Shown here: positions 22,130 through 29,948 of the stretch, piece by piece
How the letters are laid out: each line of letters starts with the position of its first letter
Position numbering within the stretch: the first letter of the stretch is position 1
Source of the DNA: JBGANR01 sp044222225
GTDB lineage: Bacteria > Actinomycetota > Actinomycetes > Mycobacteriales > Mycobacteriaceae
Length of the DNA: 38,113 nt
Direction of reading: 5' to 3'
Assembly: GCA_044222225.1 (NCBI GenBank)
Contig: JBGANR010000033.1
Location: forward strand, 1-38,113
The notes under the pieces: model-generated
Database searches by the model: none
The model's input: only the letters and a program-made list of their open reading frames with translations
What the model was told of the DNA's origin: nothing
Position numbers and translations under genes: made by a program

Positions 22130-23006
22130 TCTGCACCCCGTGCACGAGCTCGGCGGCGATGTCGACGGCCGCCGCGACGTCGCCGTCCGGCGGGTAGAGC
22201 AGCGCGCGCCCGACGACCAGCCCGCGCACCGCGGGGATGTCGAGGGCCTTGCCCCACGAGGCGTAGGTCTCCTGCGGGTCGCCCTGCGGGTCGCCGCCGA
22301 GCAGCAGCGTCGGCATCGTGGTGGACGCCATGACGCGGTCGAGCTCGTCGACGACGGGCAGCTTGAGCCACGTGTAGGCGCTCGACGCGCCGAGCCCGGA
22401 CGCGACGTGGATCGACTTGATGGTGCTGTCCGGATCGAGCAGGTTCTTCGCGCGGCCGTCGACGCGGGCCGACCAGAACGGCTCGACCATCGCCATGAGG
22501 CGGTGCGCGGCGAGTCCGGAGATCGCGTCGGCCGACGCCTGCATGGTGGCGGCCGTGCCCGGGTCGTCGAGGGCGATGCGGGTGAGCATCTTGCCGCCGT
22601 CGAGGCCGCGGGCGGCGATCTCGTCCGGGGTGTAGCCGGTGAAGCGGTCGTCGAACTCGAAGGACGCGCCCTGCAGGCCGCCCCGGTTCATCGAGCCGAT
22701 GACGACCTTGTCTTCGAGCGCACCCATGAGCAGCAGGTCGTCGAGGATGTCCGGGGTGCCGAGCACGCCGTCGACGCCGGGGCGGGACAGCGCCGTCGCG
22801 AGGCGGTCGAGGAGCTCGCCGCGGCTCGCCATGGCGATCGGATCGGTGCGGACGCCGAGTGCGCCGCGGGCGGGGTGGTCGGCGGCGACGATGAGCAGGC
22901 GTCCGTCCGCCCCGAGCAGGTCGCGGTGCCGACGCGCGGCCCAGCTCTCGGCGATGCGATGCGGCTCCCGCGCCCGAATATCGGTGATATCGGCCAACGT
23001 GGTCAT
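22125..23006 (-). CDS. Cgl0158-family protein, IolJ-type aldolase candidate
   Basis: A 293-residue TIM-barrel protein. It shows LLIVAADHPARGALGV, VVIGSMNRGGLQGASFEFDD, RFTGYTPDEIAARGLDGG, and the Schiff-base region SGLGASSAYTWLKLPVVDEL. I recall this as the Cgl0158 family of inositol clusters in Mycobacteriales, probably the 5-dehydro-2-deoxy-phosphogluconate aldolase (non-orthologous to IolJ). Some members are selenoproteins; no in-frame TGA is seen here. It lies 18 bp after iolC and is followed by the repeat micro-ORF. Reaction is inferred from cluster position. Confidence 0.8.
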   Translation of the reverse strand: MTTLADITDIRAREPHRIAESWAARRHRDLLGADGRLLIVAADHPARGALGVRTDPIAMASRGELLDRLATALSRPGVDGVLGTPDILDDLLLMGALEDKVVIGSMNRGGLQGASFEFDDRFTGYTPDEIAARGLDGGKMLTRIALDDPGTAATMQASADAISGLAAHRLMAMVEPFWSARVDGRAKNLLDPDSTIKSIHVASGLGASSAYTWLKLPVVDELDRVMASTTMPTLLLGGDPQGDPQETYASWGKALDIPAVRGLVVGRALLYPPDGDVAAAVDIAAELVHGVQR

Positions 23007-23024
23007 GGTGTGTCCTTTCCGGAC

Positions 23025-24041
23025 TCAGTCGGAGGGGCCGGAGCGCGCGGGCGCGACGACACGGCCGGCGAGCGCGGCGAGGACCTCGTCCTCGTGCGGC
23101 ATGGCCGTGGAGCATTCGAGCCGTCCGGCGACGATGGCGCCCGCGACGTTGGCGAACTCGAGGATGCGGCGCAGATCCCAGCTCGCATCCGGGTCGATTC
23201 CGCGAGCTCCATCTCTGCTGAGCAGGCCGTGGAGGAGGGCGCCGCCGAACGCGTCGCCCGCACCGAGGCCGTTGACGACGTCGACGAAGTGCGGCGGCAC
23301 CTCGACGCGCTCGTCGGCGGTCGCGGCGAGCACGCCCTTGGGGCCCTGCTTGACGACGGCGAGCTCCAGGCCGCGCTCCAGCAGCGCGTCGGCGGCGCGG
23401 TTCGGATCGGTCTCGCCGACGGCGACCTCACACTCCTCGCGGTTACCGATCGCGATGCTGACGTGATTCAGCGCTTCGCCGACGACCTCGCGCGCCTCGG
23501 CGGGATCGCTCCAGAACATCGGCCGGTAGTCAAGGTCGAGCACGGTATGCGGGCGCCGACCGCGGGCCTCCCACGCGGCGAAGTGCGTGCCGCGCGAGGG
23601 CTCCTGGCAGAGTCCGGTGACCGTCGACCAGTAGACCTTCGCATCGCGGATCTGCTCGAGCGGCAGGTCGTCGACGGTGAGCTGCAAGTCGGGCGCCGTC
23701 GGGTAACGGTAGAACCAGAGCGGGAAGTCGTCCGGCGGGAACACCTCGCAGAAGGTGACCGGCGTCGGCGGGCCGTCGCCGGAGCGGATGAACGACGGGT
23801 CGACGCCCAGGCGCTCGGCCTCCAGCTTGACGTAGCGGCCGAACGGGTCGGCGCCGGTGCGGGTGATGAGCGCCGCGGAATGTCCGTAGCGGGCGGTGGC
23901 GACGGCGACGTTCGTCGCGCTGCCGCCGAGGAACTTCTCGAAACGCTTGACGTCTTCGAGCCCGACGCCGTGGTCGAGCGGGTAGATGTCGACGCCGGAG
24001 CGTCCGATGGACACCAGGTCGAACACTGCGGGTGACGGCAC
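23025..24041 (-). CDS. iolC: IolC, 5-dehydro-2-deoxygluconokinase (PfkB family), with small insertion
   Basis: A 338-residue ribokinase-type enzyme. Signatures are FLGGSATNVAVATARYG (near residue 36) and the catalytic DVVNGLGAGDAFGGALLHG (near 250-268). It phosphorylates 5-dehydro-2-deoxy-D-gluconate. The start is GTG at 24041 because GAGAGG lies five bases upstream and the text (MPSPAVFDLVSIGRSGVD) fits the family. Near residues 274-286 the sequence reads LLSRDGARGIDPDASWDLRR, about 12 residues more than typical IolC at that turn; the extra DNA is a copy of the repeat found before iolB. It sits on a surface loop, so function may be kept. Confidence 0.9.
   Translation of the reverse strand: MPSPAVFDLVSIGRSGVDIYPLDHGVGLEDVKRFEKFLGGSATNVAVATARYGHSAALITRTGADPFGRYVKLEAERLGVDPSFIRSGDGPPTPVTFCEVFPPDDFPLWFYRYPTAPDLQLTVDDLPLEQIRDAKVYWSTVTGLCQEPSRGTHFAAWEARGRRPHTVLDLDYRPMFWSDPAEAREVVGEALNHVSIAIGNREECEVAVGETDPNRAADALLERGLELAVVKQGPKGVLAATADERVEVPPHFVDVVNGLGAGDAFGGALLHGLLSRDGARGIDPDASWDLRRILEFANVAGAIVAGRLECSTAMPHEDEVLAALAGRVVAPARSGPSD
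23192..23218. repeat. Third copy of the iol repeat, inserted in iolC
   Basis: It begins GGTCGATTCCGCGAGCTC and is followed by CATCTCTGC; 25 of 27 bases match 22108-22134. In the iolC frame it codes for part of SRDGARGIDPDAS, a loop that other IolC proteins lack. Confidence 0.8.
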
Positions 24042-24174
24042 GTGTGCCTCTCTCGTTTCGTCGGGGGAGGTGGGGTGGTGGCTGTGGCCGTATCCGCTCG
24101 TCGACGCCGCTGCGCCGCCGCGGTGCGGCCCGGCGGGATTCATGATGCTCCGCATCTCTCCGCCAGTCAATCGT

Positions 24175-24186
24175 TTGTCAGGACAA
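24175..24186. promoter_or_regulatory. Candidate IolR/GntR operator in the iolC-gntR gap
   Basis: TTGTC (24175-24179), AG, GACAA (24182-24186): a 5-bp inverted repeat with TGTCAGGACA at its core. From memory, the Corynebacterium glutamicum IolR consensus is KGWCHTRACA, and this core matches 9 of 10. It lies between the divergent iolC and gntR genes, so it can control both. A second copy of the motif is found before the transporter gene. Confidence 0.65.
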
Positions 24187-24230
24187 CATGACTTAGATTC
24201 AATGGTTCGAACTGCCCGTAACATGTCCCC

Positions 24231-24977
24231 ATGCGTCAGACCCCGCTGGAGATCGCCGTGACGATCGACAGGACGTCGCCGGTACCGCTCTATCACCAGC
24301 TCGCCGAGCACTTGCGGGGGGCGATCAGCGACGGTCGACTGCAGCCGGGAGACCCGTTCGAGAACGAGATCGCCGTCGCCGAGCGGCTCCGGCTCTCGCG
24401 CCCCACGGTGCGCCGCGCCATCCAGGAGCTCGTCGACCAGGGACTTCTGGTTCGCCGGCGGGGGCGAGGCACGACGATCGCGAATCGTAAGGTGCACCGT
24501 GGCGTCGAACTGACCAGCCTGTACGACGATCTGCTGCGTGACGGCCAGGGCCCGACGACGACCGTGCTCGAGTGCGAGACCGTCACCGACGAGCGGGCGG
24601 CGTCAGACCTCGACCTGCCGGCGGACACGCCGATGCTGCGCATCGTGCGGCTGCGCTATGCGGCCGGCCGGCCGCTCGCTTTGATGCACAACTGGGTGCC
24701 GCGGGACCGTGCGGACCTCACCCGCGAGGAGCTCGAGGAGACCGGTCTCTACGCGGCGCTGCGGGTGCGCGGCCTGCGTCCGGTGGTCGCGCGGCAGTCG
24801 ATCAGCGCGCGCAAGGCGACGGCGGCCGAGAAGGAACTGCTCGAGATCCGCGGCTCCGAGCCCGTCTTGACGATGACCCGGATGGCCTTCGACGCCGACG
24901 GCAACGCCATCGAGTTCGGCGATCACTCGTATCGGGCGAGCGACTACTCGATCGACGTGGTGGTCGACGAGCGCTGA
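24231..24977 (+). CDS. GntR-family regulator (UTRA domain), likely iol repressor
   Basis: A 248-residue regulator. The winged-helix part (residues ~10-75) has PLYHQLAEHLRGAISDGRLQ, PGDPFENEIAVAERL and LSRPTVRRAIQELVDQGL, then RRRGRGTTI. The UTRA effector domain follows (RIVRLRYAAGRPLALMHNWV, YAALRVRGLRPVVARQSISA). It is divergent from iolC and matches the C. glutamicum IolR arrangement. It probably represses the iol operon and the transporter until an inositol product binds the UTRA domain. The effector is not known from sequence. The Met at 24231 is the only start that keeps the full helix-turn-helix. Confidence 0.88.
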   Translation: MRQTPLEIAVTIDRTSPVPLYHQLAEHLRGAISDGRLQPGDPFENEIAVAERLRLSRPTVRRAIQELVDQGLLVRRRGRGTTIANRKVHRGVELTSLYDDLLRDGQGPTTTVLECETVTDERAASDLDLPADTPMLRIVRLRYAAGRPLALMHNWVPRDRADLTREELEETGLYAALRVRGLRPVVARQSISARKATAAEKELLEIRGSEPVLTMTRMAFDADGNAIEFGDHSYRASDYSIDVVVDER

Positions 24978-25197
24978 CGGACGTAGCCTGAGCGGGCGCA
25001 GCAGGAGAGGAGGGGGCGGAAATCAGCCGAAGTCTGACGCTGAGAGGGACGAGGCGGCGATATACGTCGCCACATGTCCATCCCCGACAGATTCCGGCGG
25101 GATCCGGATCATGCGCCCTCGAGGCCATGACCAGCCCTTTCGACGCTGTCGACCCTACGCGGCCTCGGTGACCGCATGCTTTGCCCGCGCCCGCCCG

Positions 25198-25229
25198 CCG
25201 GTCCGGGGAACCTGAGCTCCCCGGACCGG
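25198..25229. terminator. Strong hairpin terminator after the S1 gene
   Basis: CCGGTCCGGGGA (25198-25209) and TCCCCGGACCGG (25218-25229) form a perfect 12-bp stem with an 8-nt loop, the same geometry as the hairpin at 2770-2801. It lies 9 nt after the minus-strand S1 gene stop. The 24978-25197 stretch upstream shows nothing I can identify. Confidence 0.7.
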
Positions 25230-25238
25230 ACGCGCCTG

Positions 25239-25451
25239 TCAGGCGGGTTCGAGACTGAAGCGCTGACGCTCGGGATCGATCGCCAGAATGCGCATCGAGA
25301 CCTCGGTCCCGACGGGCATGAACTGCTGATGCGCCAAGCCGTGGACGCCTTCGGCGGACTCGACGAACGAGCCGAACGGCATCTCTTGGACGACGACGCC
25401 GTCGATCACGTCACCGACTCGGCGATGCGCGATGAATTCCTGCCAACCCAT
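25239..25451 (-). CDS. Single S1 RNA-binding domain protein
   Basis: A 70-residue protein that is one S1 domain: GDVIDGVVVQEMPFGSFVES, AEGVHGLAHQQFM, and SMRILAIDPERQRFSL. These match the RNA-binding strands of S1, with the conserved G-x-FGxFV and the final I-D-x-E-x-x-R-x-S. It probably binds RNA in translation or stress response. GGAGGTG lies just before the ATG at 25451. A 10-bp inverted repeat lies in its 5' region. It is a single-gene unit between two hairpins. Confidence 0.88.
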   Translation of the reverse strand: MGWQEFIAHRRVGDVIDGVVVQEMPFGSFVESAEGVHGLAHQQFMPVGTEVSMRILAIDPERQRFSLEPA

Positions 25452-25465
25452 GTTTCACCTCCTCT

Positions 25466-25505
25466 CCGTCACGAATGGCCGTTGAACGAGCTCTGTTCGT
25501 GACGG
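25466..25505 (-). promoter_or_regulatory. Inverted repeat in the 5' region of the S1 gene
   Basis: CCGTCACGAA (25466-25475) and TTCGTGACGG (25496-25505) form a perfect 10-bp stem with a 20-nt loop, ending 14 nt before the S1 start codon and next to its ribosome site. It may be a structured leader, for example for autoregulation by the S1 protein, or a DNA operator. Confidence 0.45.
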
Positions 25506-25705
25506 CGGCGGGCTTCGTGCCCGCGGGGTGATCAAGCGATGGCCGGGGAACCGTTCTGTGCACGGCGCGAGGCCGACCCGGCAGTCATGCGGCTCATCTT
25601 AGTCGCCGGATGGTCGGAGCCTGTCGCACAGCCGACCACCACCAGGCATCAATCATCTAGACGGATCCGGTCGCTTCCGGAAGTCGAGGTGGGATGTCGG
25701 TCGAC

Positions 25706-27781
25706 CTACGCGTCGGTGCGGTCGATCCGGCTGGGCCACCAGAACCGGCCGCCGAGGTCGACGGCCAGGGCCGGAACGAGCAGGGTGCGCACGAGCAGCG
25801 CGTCCAGAAGCACGCCGAACGCCACGAGGAAGGCGATCTGGGCGAGGAAGATCAGCGGGATCACCGCGAGCGCCGAGAACGTCGCCGCCAGGACGATGCC
25901 TGCGGACGTGATCACGGCGCCGGTGGCGCTCAGGCCGACCACCACGCCGCGACGGGTGCCGATCCGGCGGGTCTCCTCGCGCACCCGCGTCATGAGGAAG
26001 ATGTTGTAGTCGATGCCGAGCGCCACGAGGAAGACGAAGGCGAACAGCGGCACCACCGGATCGGCGCCCGGGAAGCCGAAGACGTGCTCGAACAGCAGCG
26101 ACGACACCCCGAGCGTGGCCGCGAACGACAGGATCACCGTCGCCATGAGCAGCAGCGGTGCGAGCAGCGACCGCAGCAGGGCGATGAGCAGCAAGAACAC
26201 GACCAGGGCGACGAGCGGAATGATCACCGTCCGATCGCGCGCGGCGGTGTTCTTGGTGTCCAGGTCGACCGCGGTGGGACCGCCGACGAGCGCGTCGGCG
26301 TCGGCGACGTCGTGGACGGCGGCCCGGATCCGTTCGACGGTGGCTTCGGCGGCCGTCGAATCGGCCGGGTCGGTGAGAACCGCCTGCAGGACGGCGCGGC
26401 CGTCGACATCGGCGGCGCCGTCCGGCGCGCGCACCGGGAGTACCGACGCGACGCCGCGCACCTGCGTTGCGGCCGCGGCGACGGCGTCGATGCGGGGCGC
26501 CGCGGCGACGATGACGGTGGGCGCGCCCGTGCCCGCGTCGAAGTGGCGGCTGACCGCGCTCTGGGCCGCGACGGAATCGGTGTCGACGAGGAAGACCTCC
26601 GACGCCGCGACGCCGTCCGCCTCGAAGGTCGGTGCGAACGCGGCACCCGCGAACAGGATCAGGGTGCAGACGATCCAGATCGGTCGCGGGCGCGCCGCCA
26701 CCCGGCGGGCGAGTCGTGGCCACACGCCGTCGGAGGTCTCGGCCGCATCGTCGACGGCCGGGGCCGACGTCCCCGCCCCGGCGTCGGAAGCGCCGGCCGT
26801 GTCCGGACGGCGCTGCGGCCGTCGCGGCCAGAACGCCGCGCGGCCGACCAGCACGAGCACCGCGGGCAGGAAGGTGAGGCTTGCGAGCAGGGACGCCGCG
26901 ATCCCGAGCGCGGCGACGGGGCCGAGCCCGCGATTGGAGTTCAGATCAGACAGCAGTAAGCACAGCACGCCCGCGATGACGGTCCCCGCCGACGCCGCAA
27001 CCGGCTCGACGGTCGCGCGCCATGCCGCCGCCATCGCCGCGAACCGGTCGTCGTGAACGCCGAGCTCCTCGCGATACCGGGAGACCAGCAGCAGCGCGTA
27101 GTCGGTGGCGGCGCCGAAGACGAGGATGAACAGGATGCCCTGGGACTGCCCGTTGAGGTCGATCACGCCGGAGTCGGCGAGCAGGTAGACCGCACCCGCG
27201 GCCAGCGCGAGCGCCACGACGGCCGAGGTGATGACGATGAGCGGCAGCAGCGGGCTGCGATAGACGACGAGCAGGATCAGCAGGACGACCGCGCCCGCGA
27301 CGAGCAGCAGCAGCCCGTCGATCCCGGCGAAGGCCGCCGACAGATCAGCCGCCTGGCCTGCCGGTCCGCCGATGTGCATGGTCAGCCCGGCCGGCGCGGC
27401 GTCTGTGCGCTCGCGCAGCGTCGTGACGGTGTCGGCGACCTCGTCGTCGGCGGGAATCGGCAGCACCCGTTGCAGGGCGCGGCCGTCGGCCGAGACGACC
27501 GGGGGAGGGCCCGCGCCGAGCCCGGCGAGGAAGGCCCGGTCGGCGTCGGTGACGGGGCCGTCCCGCTCGGCGACGATCACCGCGGGGATGCGGGTGGTGT
27601 CGGTGAACGCGGCGGCCCGCCGGTCGGCCTCCGTCGACTCGGCCGAGGACGGCAGGAACGCGCTCGCCGAGTTCTCGCCGACCGACGAGAGCTTGCCGGT
27701 CAGCGGGCCGCCGACGGCGCCGATGGCCAGCCACGCGACGATGACGAGCGCGGGCAGCAGGATCCGGGTCGCTCGTCGCAC
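25706..27781 (-). CDS. MMPL-family (RND) transporter
   Basis: A 691-residue transporter with two MMPL halves. The first TM is near residues 7-28 (ILLPALVIVAWLAIGAVGG). The first periplasmic domain (~35-150) and then segments LLLLVAGAVVLLILLVVYRS and GILFILVFGAATDYALLLVS with the charged RYREEL follow. A second block has IPLVALVVFLLLIALLRSLL and FVFLVALGIDYNIFLMTRVR, with Asp and Tyr in the proton-relay motif. It is energised by the proton gradient and exports lipids or drugs. The GTG at 27781 has AGGAGG before it; the longer upstream frame is not needed. It stands alone next to the divergent LacI gene. Confidence 0.9.
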   Translation of the reverse strand: MRRATRILLPALVIVAWLAIGAVGGPLTGKLSSVGENSASAFLPSSAESTEADRRAAAFTDTTRIPAVIVAERDGPVTDADRAFLAGLGAGPPPVVSADGRALQRVLPIPADDEVADTVTTLRERTDAAPAGLTMHIGGPAGQAADLSAAFAGIDGLLLLVAGAVVLLILLVVYRSPLLPLIVITSAVVALALAAGAVYLLADSGVIDLNGQSQGILFILVFGAATDYALLLVSRYREELGVHDDRFAAMAAAWRATVEPVAASAGTVIAGVLCLLLSDLNSNRGLGPVAALGIAASLLASLTFLPAVLVLVGRAAFWPRRPQRRPDTAGASDAGAGTSAPAVDDAAETSDGVWPRLARRVAARPRPIWIVCTLILFAGAAFAPTFEADGVAASEVFLVDTDSVAAQSAVSRHFDAGTGAPTVIVAAAPRIDAVAAAATQVRGVASVLPVRAPDGAADVDGRAVLQAVLTDPADSTAAEATVERIRAAVHDVADADALVGGPTAVDLDTKNTAARDRTVIIPLVALVVFLLLIALLRSLLAPLLLMATVILSFAATLGVSSLLFEHVFGFPGADPVVPLFAFVFLVALGIDYNIFLMTRVREETRRIGTRRGVVVGLSATGAVITSAGIVLAATFSALAVIPLIFLAQIAFLVAFGVLLDALLVRTLLVPALAVDLGGRFWWPSRIDRTDA

Positions 27782-27985
27782 GGTTGTCCTCCTGGGACCT
27801 CGGTGTTCGGCTCGGTGTCGGAGATGAGGTGCTCGGCTTCGAAAGCGGGTACGTCCCGGCGGGGAGCGGGTCGGACCGTTCGTCGCATCGTAGGAGCGGG
27901 TCGTCGCTCCAGTCGAGGAACGCGTGGACGACGAGGCCTGGATCGTGTCAGTAGGCTCTCGCTCGACCCGAGAGGACGGTGCCCG

Positions 27986-29002
27986 ATGCCCGAGCCGTCG
28001 CGGCGTCCGACCATGGCGGACGTCGCCGCCGAGGCCGGCGTCTCGCGCTCGCTGGTCTCGATCGTCATCCGCGGCGCGGCCGGAGCCAGCGAGGAGACCC
28101 GTCGCCAGGTGCTCGCTGCGGCGCAGCGGCTCGACTATCGGCCGGACGCCCGCGCCAGGCTGTTGCGCAGTGCGCGAAGCGGCCTGCTCGGCGTCGTCTT
28201 CGCCGTCGACGGCGCCTACCACGCCGAACTCATCGAGGCCCTTTACCCGTCGGCCGCGATCGCGGGGTTCGACGTGACGCTCAGCGCGCGCGGCCCGCGG
28301 CGCCCGGAGGCGGAGGCGATCCGGTCGTTGCTCGATCTCGGCGTCGAGGCGCTGCTGGTCATCGCGCCGACGTCGACGCCCGCGGCGTTGGCCGCGCTAC
28401 CGGTGCCGGCCGTGTCCGTGTTGCAGCCGCAGACGGATGATCGGCTGCCGAGCGTCGCCACCGACGAGCCCGCGGGAATCCGGGCGGCGATCGCTCACCT
28501 GCGCGAACTCGGCCACGCCCGGATCGCCCACGTCGACGGGGGCGACGCCGTCGGTGCCGCGGCGCGGCGGGCCGAGTACGAACGGAGCTTGATCGCCGAT
28601 GGCCGAACGCCGATCGTGGTCGCCGGCGGCATCACGGCCGCGGACGGCATCGTGGCCGGCCGGGACCTGCTCGAGGTATGGACGCGCGCATCCGCCGCCG
28701 AGCGTCCGACGGCCGTCCTCGTGTTCAACGACGAGGTCGCACTCGGCCTGCACCACGCGCTCCGGACGGGCGGCGTCGAGATCCCGGCCGGCGTTTCGCT
28801 CGTCGGCTTCGACGATTCGCGCCTGGCCGGCCTCGCCCACGTCGATCTGACGAGCGTCCGGCAGGACACCGAGCGCCTCGCCGCGGCATCGGTCGAGGCG
28901 GCGTCCGCGGCCCTCGGCGGGAAGGTCGACCATGTCCTCGTGCGGCCGACGCTCACCGTCCGGGGGAGTACCGCGTGCCCCGGGACGGTGAGCGTCGGCT
29001 GA
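27986..29002 (+). CDS. LacI-family transcriptional regulator
   Basis: A 338-residue regulator. The helix-turn-helix and hinge are in RPTMADVAAEAGVSRSLVSI, RRQVLAAAQRLDYRPDARAR. The sugar-binding domain (residues ~60-330) is of periplasmic-binding type and includes VAVDEPAGI-like VATDEPAGIRAAIAHLREL, VLVFNDEVALGLHHALRTGG and VSLVGFDDSRLAGLAHVDLTS. It probably senses a sugar or cyclitol. The ATG at 27986 has AGAGGAC before it, and TAGGCT (27952-27957) fits a -10 box. Candidate LacI-type palindromes lie upstream of the dehydrogenase genes at 32028, 32083 and 35711. Confidence 0.9.
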   Translation: MPEPSRRPTMADVAAEAGVSRSLVSIVIRGAAGASEETRRQVLAAAQRLDYRPDARARLLRSARSGLLGVVFAVDGAYHAELIEALYPSAAIAGFDVTLSARGPRRPEAEAIRSLLDLGVEALLVIAPTSTPAALAALPVPAVSVLQPQTDDRLPSVATDEPAGIRAAIAHLRELGHARIAHVDGGDAVGAAARRAEYERSLIADGRTPIVVAGGITAADGIVAGRDLLEVWTRASAAERPTAVLVFNDEVALGLHHALRTGGVEIPAGVSLVGFDDSRLAGLAHVDLTSVRQDTERLAAASVEAASAALGGKVDHVLVRPTLTVRGSTACPGTVSVG

Positions 29003-29072
29003 GGCCGTCGAGCCAGGGGTCATATCGCTCTTATCGGATGGCGGATTGGAGCTTGCGCCGCGCACCCTCCCC

Positions 29073-29137
29073 GGATGTCCGTCTGAGCGGGCCGCCGCGG
29101 CAACTATCTCCTCGGCGGGGCGTGGAGGCGGACATCC
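29073..29137. terminator. Inverted repeat between lacI and uspA1
   Basis: GGATGTCCG (29073-29081) and CGGACATCC (29129-29137) are 9-bp complementary arms with a 47-nt loop that contains further G/C-rich pairing. It lies between convergent stops (29002 and 29159) and may terminate both. Confidence is low. Confidence 0.3.
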
Positions 29138-29158
29138 TGGGAGGCGCCGTCCGTTCGG

Positions 29159-29569
29159 CTATCCGGTGACGCGGATCATCCCGCCCGGCAGGTTGTCGAA
29201 GGCGCTCGACTTCGGCTCTTCGGGCAGCTTGACGGCGAGCACGGGGACCGGGCTGTGCAGCAGCAGGCGTTGGCTGACGCTGCCGAGGATCGCCTTGCCG
29301 ACCGGCGTCCGGCGCTTGACGCCGATGACCAGGCGCGTCGCGCCGCGCTCGGTGATCTCCTCGAGGACGGTGTCCGCGGGATCGCCCTTGGCCTCACCGT
29401 CGACGACGGTGAGTTCGACGTCGTCGATGTCGAGGCCGCTGACGTCGAGCTTCTTGGCGGTGAGGTTGACGGCGACGAGGTCGGTGCCGAGCTGCCTGGC
29501 CTCGGTGACGGCCTCGGCCAGCGCGTGCCGGCCCTCCTTGTTGTCACTGACGGCGACGATGATGGTCAT
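29159..29569 (-). CDS. Universal stress protein UspA, paralog 1
   Basis: A 136-residue protein starting MTIIVAVSDNKEGRHALAEA. It has the Usp strand order and the nucleotide-binding-type loop VIGVKRRTPVGKAILGSVSQ, then LLLHSPVPVLAVKLP. The G-x2-G-x9-G motif is altered (RTPVGKAILGS), so ATP binding is uncertain. A paralog with the same KRRTPVGKAILGS text lies at 31497, and the two flank the inositol-type transporter. GGGAGA lies before the ATG at 29569. It probably moderates stress or redox response linked to growth on the sugar; that link is inference. Confidence 0.88.
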   Translation of the reverse strand: MTIIVAVSDNKEGRHALAEAVTEARQLGTDLVAVNLTAKKLDVSGLDIDDVELTVVDGEAKGDPADTVLEEITERGATRLVIGVKRRTPVGKAILGSVSQRLLLHSPVPVLAVKLPEEPKSSAFDNLPGGMIRVTG

Positions 29570-29948
29570 GTCATCTCCCGATGATCGTGGGGTGCAGAGA
29601 GCGCCGCGACGCCGAGGCGGCTTCATTCTGCATGAGCCGGGCCGCCGCGTCGACACGCGTCGCGGGCCGCCGGGATCGTGCTCGGGTTCGGCGGAGGCGC
29701 CGTTTCGCGGCCCGATCGGCGCGTGAGCAGGGCCGATCGGCCTCGTCGAGTGGTGTGCGCCAAGTCACAGTCAGAAGATATGTCTTGACATATGCACGTG
29801 CTAACTCGGAGTATGAGCTTCGTCACCGCATGAGACAGTGGCTTGAATCACACGTGGCGCCGTCCGGATTCCTCTCGCGGACGCCCGCCACGGACGGCGC
29901 TCGCCGCGTCGGCGACCGACCGTCACAAGAAACGAAGGAGTCCCACGT
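29570..29948. other. Intergenic region of the transporter and uspA1
   Basis: A 379-bp divergent gap. It holds the ribosome site of uspA1, a 16-bp palindrome with TGTCTTGACA (29778-29793), and TTGACA as a -35 box for the transporter. The first 200 bp after uspA1 show nothing else. Confidence 0.6.
29778..29793 (+). promoter_or_regulatory. Second IolR-type operator, before the transporter
   Basis: ATATGTC, TT, GACATAT: a perfect 7-bp inverted repeat. Its core TGTCTTGACA (29781-29790) fits the remembered IolR consensus KGWCHTRACA at all 10 positions and is close to TGTCAGGACA before iolC. TTGACA (29785-29790) inside it fits a -35 box, so a bound repressor would block RNA polymerase. Confidence 0.7.

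Noticed and set aside
22059..24035. A 658-codon plus-strand frame opposite the aldolase and iolC genes
   Set aside because: Low-complexity Arg/Val/Asp-rich composition with no motifs; iolC and the aldolase on the minus strand are clear.
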